The notes under the pieces are model-generated. The model was not told the origin of the DNA, made no database searches, and was given only the letters and a program-made list of their open reading frames with translations. This document shows positions 4,901 to 7,593 of a stretch of 7,593 nt of DNA, in pieces (positions within the stretch are counted from its first letter, which is position 1; each line of letters begins with the position of its first letter). This DNA comes from Anaerolineales bacterium UBA7227 (GTDB lineage: Bacteria; Chloroflexota; Anaerolineae; Anaerolineales; Villigracilaceae): assembly GCA_002473085.1 (NCBI GenBank), contig DKTP01000105.1:1-7593 (forward strand), given 5' to 3'. The position numbers and the translations under genes are program-made.

Positions 4901-7593
4901 TTGCAGCGCGTCTGTGGCGGTCGCGTCGAAGTGGATCGTGTTGGATTGGAGGAAGGTGGAGTTATCCGCGGGCGCGGTGATGACGACGGCGGGCGTAGAT
5001 CCCTGAATGGCGGAACTGGCCGCGCGCGGGTTGATCGCCTGCACGCGCCACGCGTAGGATACGCCCGCGGTCAACCCGCCCGCGTTGTAGGAGATGGCGT
5101 TGGCGGGAACCTGCGCGACGAAGGCAAAGTCAGTCCCGTTGGTGGAATTGAGGATGACGTAACCGGCGTCGTCGGGGCTGTCGACCCAATTGAGGGTCGC
5201 CGAGGTCGGCTGGAAGTTGGTGAAGGTCAGCGCGGAGGGCGGATGGATCGCCGCGGGCGCGGCGCTCAAGCGTCCCTCCGAGACGGCGTAGACGCGCCAG
5301 TAGAGTTGTTCGACGTTCGAGAGTCCGGTCACTGTGGTCGTGCCGGTGGAGCCTGTGCCGGGGATCGCGTTCGCCTGCCAGCCCGGGGTGAGTCCCGCCT
5401 GCGTGGTGAAGTTGACGCCGTCCGTCGAGGCGTAGATCACGTAGCCGTTTTCGTTGCTGGCGTTGTCAGTCCAGGTCAAAGTCGCGGTGTTGGCGGTGGA
5501 GGCGGTAACGCGCAGGTCGGTCGGGTCGGCCGGCGTGGAAGGCGTGAAGGTCAGGATCTTTCCGCTCGGCGGTTTGCCGAAGATGTTGGCCGGGTCGGCG
5601 TTCGCGTCCCAGCTGGGGCAGACGGTCGTGAACGAAGTGTTGGGGTTGACCGCCAGGAATGTCCCCGGGCCGACGCTGGAACCGGTCATACCGACCGAGG
5701 CGGATCCCGCGACGACGGGCGCGGCGTCGCGCACATAGCGGAAGCGCGTCACGCCGCTGCTCTCGTAGAGTTCCACGCGGAAACTGATCGTCGCGCCGGC
5801 CGCGCCGCTTGACCAGCGCCAGTTGAACCATTCGAAGGTGAAGACGCGGTTGGGCGCGGTCCCGGTCGTGGCGTACGACGCGGTCCCGCCGACGCCGCTC
5901 AGGTCGTCCCACAGGGGGGCGAGCATCGGACGCGGCAGGGCGTTGGCGAGGGTGGGCGCGTTGTTGTTGGGATATGAATTTCCGAGCGGGTCGCTGAACG
6001 ACAGCCAGCCGTTCGAACTGGCGTACACGCTGGTGTAGCGCGCGCCCATGTGCCAGAAATCGAATCCGACCGGGATAGCGGCGGATGCGCCGTCGTCCAC
6101 TTGCACCGCCGGGACGTTCGTACCGTTCAGCGCGCCGAAGACCGCGCCGGTGGGGCAGGAACGCGTGTAGTTGTTGATGTCGGCGTTGGGCGCGTCCACC
6201 TGGATCGCGACTCCGGTGGGAATGCCGGTTGGGATGGGGGTGGCCGTCCCCGCGGGGGTGGGGGAGGGCGTGGGCGTTTGGAACGCGGACGGGTTGTAGG
6301 CCAGCGCGTCCAGAGCCTGGACGAGGCCGTAGCCGAAGTACGGGTCGTGGCCGGCCGCCCCGAGGTCCCGCGCGGAGCCGAAGATGGCGCCGCGGATCTT
6401 GTCCGCCGTGTCGAATTGCGGACGGGAGGCGAGCAGCGCCGCCACGCCGGAGACTTCCGCCGCGGAGACGGAGGAACCGTCCAGCGTCCCCGTCCCGCCG
6501 CCAGTGACGGTGGAGAAAATCCCCATGCCCGGCGCGCCCAGGCTGTAGACGTAGCCGTAACTGGAGAAGGAGGTCAGCGCGAGAGACGGGTCGAGGGCGA
6601 GCGCGGCGATGACGTTCGGGTTGGCGGCGGGATAGTAGGGCGCGTCCGACGCGCCGTTGCCGGCCGCGGCCACGACGACCGCGTCGTGCTGGTGGGCGTA
6701 GTCGGTGGCGTCGCGCAGCGCCTGGCTTTCGGCCTGTCCGCCGAAGCCGAGGTTGATGACCCGCGCGCCGTGGTCCACCGCGTAGACGATGGCCCGCGCA
6801 ACGTCGGCGTAGGAGCCGTAGCCCTGGTCGTTCAGCGCTTTGATGGGCAGGATGCGCGCGCCGGGCGCGATGCCCGCGATCCCCAGCGCGTTGTCCATGC
6901 CCGCGCCGATGACGCCCGCGCTGTGCGTGCCGTGTCCGTTGCCGTCGGCGAGGTCGTTGTTGTTGTCCACGAAGTTCCAGCCCAGCCAGTTATCCACGTA
7001 GCCGTCGTTGTCGTCGTCCATGCCGTTGGAAGCCTTGTCGTTGCCGTTGACGTCCGTCCCCATTTCGCCGGGGTTGGCCCACAGGTTGGAGATCAGGTCG
7101 GGATGGGTGAAGTCGAGTCCGGTGTCAATGACGGCCACGATCACGTTCTCGCCGCGCGTCACATCCCAGGCGAAGGGGACCTGCATGACGGACAGGTTGG
7201 TCTGGTCGCTGAAGCCGGGGTCGTTGGGCGCGTAGAAGGCCCGCGCCGTGTGGTTCGGTTCGGCGTAATCCACCAGCAGGTTGTCGGTCAGGCCCTGGAT
7301 GAGGTCTTCGGCCTGGTCTTCCGGCACGGCCACCACGTTCAGGCCGATGCCGTTTGTTTTGTCGGTCACTTCGCCGCCCGCAGATTTGATGATGCCGCTG
7401 GCGATGAAATTGGGGACGAGGCCTTTGAATTTGACGAGGATCTCCACCGTTTCGACGGGTTCGAGCGTGACGGTCGGCGTGACCGGCTCGGCTGTTGGCG
7501 TCGCGGTGGCGGGAGGTTCGGGCGTGGACGTGGGCGGCTCGACGGTGGGCGTTTCGGTGACGGGGGAGATGAGGGTCGTCGTCGGTTCGGGCG
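1928..7593 (-). CDS. Giant subtilisin-like protease fused to Ig/FN3 domains and a 15-16-haem cytochrome c region, 5' end outside the window
   Basis: At least 1887 residues; the frame is still open at the window edge. The GTG at 7447 is not convincing as a start, because the 48 in-frame codons before it encode a Thr/Pro/Glu-rich linker like those of exported neighbours. Counting from that GTG: I9-like propeptide 1-70; S8 protease about 75-385 with D108, H172, oxyanion N264 and S326; a Thr/Pro linker at 390-412; a nidogen-like beta domain about 413-637 (VASSNGWLSF-type core near 474-484, C431 and C610 near its ends); FN3-like domains about 640-735 and 736-820; three 94-residue Ig-like repeats about 821-1095; multihaem region about 1105-1839 with fifteen CXXCH and one CX6CH. 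No C-terminal anchor is seen, so any membrane or cell-wall tether must be N-terminal. It is probably exported, with haem attached on the outer face by the cytochrome c maturation machinery. Likely role: extracellular electron transfer with built-in proteolytic processing (inferred). First visible gene of a three-gene operon. Confidence 0.94.
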   Translation of the reverse strand, partial: PEPTTTLISPVTETPTVEPPTSTPEPPATATPTAEPVTPTVTLEPVETVEILVKFKGLVPNFIASGIIKSAGGEVTDKTNGIGLNVVAVPEDQAEDLIQGLTDNLLVDYAEPNHTARAFYAPNDPGFSDQTNLSVMQVPFAWDVTRGENVIVAVIDTGLDFTHPDLISNLWANPGEMGTDVNGNDKASNGMDDDNDGYVDNWLGWNFVDNNNDLADGNGHGTHSAGVIGAGMDNALGIAGIAPGARILPIKALNDQGYGSYADVARAIVYAVDHGARVINLGFGGQAESQALRDATDYAHQHDAVVVAAAGNGASDAPYYPAANPNVIAALALDPSLALTSFSSYGYVYSLGAPGMGIFSTVTGGGTGTLDGSSVSAAEVSGVAALLASRPQFDTADKIRGAIFGSARDLGAAGHDPYFGYGLVQALDALAYNPSAFQTPTPSPTPAGTATPIPTGIPTGVAIQVDAPNADINNYTRSCPTGAVFGALNGTNVPAVQVDDGASAAIPVGFDFWHMGARYTSVYASSNGWLSFSDPLGNSYPNNNAPTLANALPRPMLAPLWDDLSGVGGTASYATTGTAPNRVFTFEWFNWRWSSGAAGATISFRVELYESSGVTRFRYVRDAAPVVAGSASVGMTGSSVGPGTFLAVNPNTSFTTVCPSWDANADPANIFGKPPSGKILTFTPSTPADPTDLRVTASTANTATLTWTDNASNENGYVIYASTDGVNFTTQAGLTPGWQANAIPGTGSTGTTTVTGLSNVEQLYWRVYAVSEGRLSAAPAAIHPPSALTFTNFQPTSATLNWVDSPDDAGYVILNSTNGTDFAFVAQVPANAISYNAGGLTAGVSYAWRVQAINPRAASSAIQGSTPAVVITAPADNSTFLQSNTIHFDATATDALQGDLTPVIEWSSDIDGALGTGGSLNRSSMSLGQHVITAEATSPNGLTAVATITITVTDASGNVPPQLFITAPVNNSVFMQGANVTFTGTANDLQDGNLSVNIQWSSSIDGALGTGSSVSTNALSVGIHIITAQVTDSDNLTSTKTIRVYVTDLNGNLPPDLVILSPVNNASFQQGDVVGFLGRALIASNGDISGHIQWTSSLDGALAADSSSFGSSALSVGAHTITASVTDANSGLIATAAIAIIVQPPAPAGDDPHGMFNGSVDTCAACHAPHSAESWGPLVQFPDSPYQNNDYCLSCHSSGAQAYSTHSNMDATAALEQPFELLCIQCHDPHGSQPNLSNIRRGLKLGTLPSTFDAMTDSGSSVLFTARTGAGSFDDGSNPASQLCAACHQSAANPGAPMTLHNGGANHNGGRDYAGQDCAACHPHSVDSDVSTRDGFTTTCRACHSQPQDAGNGTPRRQIVGYPAGSGGNDNDFARASRHVAGNDAVADADCVVCHEMTRHTQGKVRLYNEDAPSIVYTLDYLKDGANDAAEYESFCLSCHDSNGKAGNLTPFSDKKLVPSLSVSLWNFAQHNVVRPLFSASCLDCHSNGHGSNKASLLSQYSASAPWDYQYLGSGAAPADVMDQEEDFCAKCHSASGPGKDIQTAFTNYANTATRIFKHDVGNTYQRHNPSEVFAGLFGGANRHVECADCHDSHAAKDGATLPPTLPLELRGASGVEPVYSGSGAPLSYNFLAQSSAEYQICFKCHSGYTTLPTYLPDGWNGASFTPNGLYKLTTSALPQIADSRDMALEFNPNAASFHGVLAPGKNPNMPDSFVPASGWTGTSRLYCSSCHTNANPAADGSGTHGSPCLHLLRDAVNDATCNQYTTVWAAGRPNDNEVCFACHRSDVYNASARAMNVNLTVFRSGQTTNLHWKHSYEWGISCYTCHDSHGSEQLHLINFDASVVELEPGYTSQSAWQASLNPNGTTATASCYTGPGGCHSAQSYTP
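1952..4105 (-). other. Multihaem c-type cytochrome region: 15 CXXCH plus one CX6CH
   Basis: Canonical haem-binding motifs begin at residues 1115, 1144, 1175, 1236, 1270, 1292, 1343, 1388, 1434, 1481, 1539, 1594, 1680, 1732 and 1775. A sixteenth, non-canonical site has C1824 and C1831-H1832. Several motifs are followed by DPHGS, DSHGS or APHS, as in the 'doubled CXXCH' family. Between 1105 and the C-terminus there are 22 further His residues besides the 16 proximal ones, enough for bis-His ligation of every haem. The average spacing is about one haem per 44 residues. Each CXXCH should be attached to haem outside the cytoplasmic membrane. Confidence 0.95.
4163..4987 (-). repeat. Three tandem Ig-like repeats with exact 282-bp (94-residue) period
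   Basis: Residues about 821-906, 914-1000 and 1007-1095 share the same landmarks: an I-x-x-P-x-(D/N)-N-S/A-x-F opening, a core (I/E)-W-(S/T)-S-S/D-x-(I/L)-DGAL, then LS-x-G-x-H-x-ITA and a closing VTD. The DGAL motif begins at residues 863, 957 and 1051, exactly 94 apart. At DNA level the conserved gcgccgtc core falls at about 4290, 4572 and 4854. This is recent-looking domain duplication; the repeats probably form a rod that holds the cytochrome away from the protease. Confidence 0.85.
4988..5530 (-). other. Two fibronectin-III-like domains
   Basis: Residues about 640-735 and 736-820. Each shows an FN3-like pattern: a strand ending in TLTW or TLNW (657-659, 751-754), a GYVI strand (668-671, 762-765), a DGVNF or GTDF turn (676-680, 771-774), and a YWRVYA or YAWRVQA strand (716-721, 798-804). 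They probably act as spacers or as carbohydrate- or protein-binding modules between protease and cytochrome. Confidence 0.7.
5537..6211 (-). other. Nidogen-like beta domain of the giant protein
   Basis: Residues about 413-637 follow the Pro/Thr linker. The order of motifs (a GFDFW strand near 461-465, YTSVYASSNGWLSF at 471-484, LAPLWDDL at 509-516, RVFTFEWFNW near 534-543, FRVELYESSGVTRFRY at 556-571, then a GSASVGMTG strand) resembles beta-sandwich domains common in bacterial surface proteins and similar to NIDO. C431 and C610 lie near its ends and might pair. Binding partner unknown. Confidence 0.55.
6293..7225 (-). other. Peptidase S8 (subtilisin-like) catalytic domain
   Basis: Residues about 75-385. 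Catalytic Asp is D108 in VIDTG, catalytic His is H172 in GHGTH, the oxyanion Asn is N264 in AAGN, and the nucleophile is S326 in DGSSVSA. An acidic insertion between the Asp and His motifs (GMDDDNDGYVDN at 142-153, then GWNFVD) is typical of bacterial S8 members with a calcium-binding loop. The Ser motif departs from the usual GTSMAAPHVSG: it reads GSSVSAAEVSG, with Pro and His replaced by Ala and Glu. The triad is intact, so activity is likely. Confidence 0.93.
7238..7447 (-). other. I9/fervidolysin-like subtilase propeptide region
   Basis: Residues 1-70 from the GTG at 7447 show the pattern of subtilase prodomains: an ILVKFK strand at 3-8, a GGEV turn at 24-27, a VVAVP strand at 38-42, an amphipathic helix, and the closing LLVDYAEPN at 57-65. 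Such propeptides chaperone folding and inhibit the protease until cleaved. This points to a zymogen made for export rather than a dead protease domain. Confidence 0.75.
7448..7593 (-). other. In-frame Thr/Pro/Glu-rich linker before the protease propeptide
   Basis: Read in the frame of the giant gene, this stretch has no stop and encodes repeated TPT, PEP and VEP-like units (for example TPTVEPP and TPTAEPVTPTV). It resembles the flexible linkers in the nuclease-like and M14 proteins of this window. It indicates that the N-terminal export signal or anchor lies further upstream, outside the window. Confidence 0.85.

Noticed and set aside
4313..5812. Long + strand open frame opposite the Ig/FN3 region
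   Set aside because: Same shadow effect; Arg/Gly/Val-rich without domain patterns or a plausible ribosome binding site, while the minus-strand frame encodes clear repeated domains.

Overview
This high-GC window looks like a piece of a Chloroflexota (Anaerolineae-like) genome. The taxonomic call is an inference. It rests on the GC-rich codon usage and on Thr/Pro-rich 'TPTP'-type linkers joining export or membrane N-termini to extracellular domains in all three larger proteins. The window is almost entirely coding, with no non-coding stretch over 300 bases, and I saw no RNA gene, insertion sequence or CRISPR array.

Layout: at the left edge, on the + strand, is the 3' part of a gene for a secreted M14-type zinc carboxypeptidase (1-813). 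It converges on a three-gene minus-strand operon, read right to left. The operon begins with a giant gene (7593 to 1928, 5' end outside the window), continues with a 95-residue two-helix membrane protein (1917-1630), and ends with a membrane-anchored protein carrying a staphylococcal-nuclease-like domain (1602-829). The giant gene's TAA stop overlaps the strong Shine-Dalgarno sequence of the small gene. The small gene and the nuclease-like gene are separated by 27 bases. The three are therefore very probably co-transcribed.

The giant gene is the centrepiece. Its product has at least 1887 residues and joins, in order: a Thr/Pro linker, an I9-like propeptide, a subtilisin-type (S8) protease with an intact Asp/His/Ser triad, a Pro/Thr linker, a nidogen-like beta domain, two fibronectin-III-like domains, three 94-residue Ig-like repeats, and a roughly 730-residue multihaem cytochrome c region. 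The cytochrome region has fifteen CXXCH motifs plus a terminal CX6CH. A protease, an adhesive stalk and a 15-16-haem electron-transfer module in one polypeptide is a striking architecture. My working hypothesis is an extracellular electron-transfer protein that carries its own maturation protease. This is inferred by analogy with the Geobacter OmcZ cytochrome, which is processed by a separate subtilisin-like protease.

The neighbours fit an exported, cell-surface setting. Two oddities stand out there: the nuclease-like domain has lost key active-site acids, and the M14 peptidase has a longer spacing in its zinc motif.
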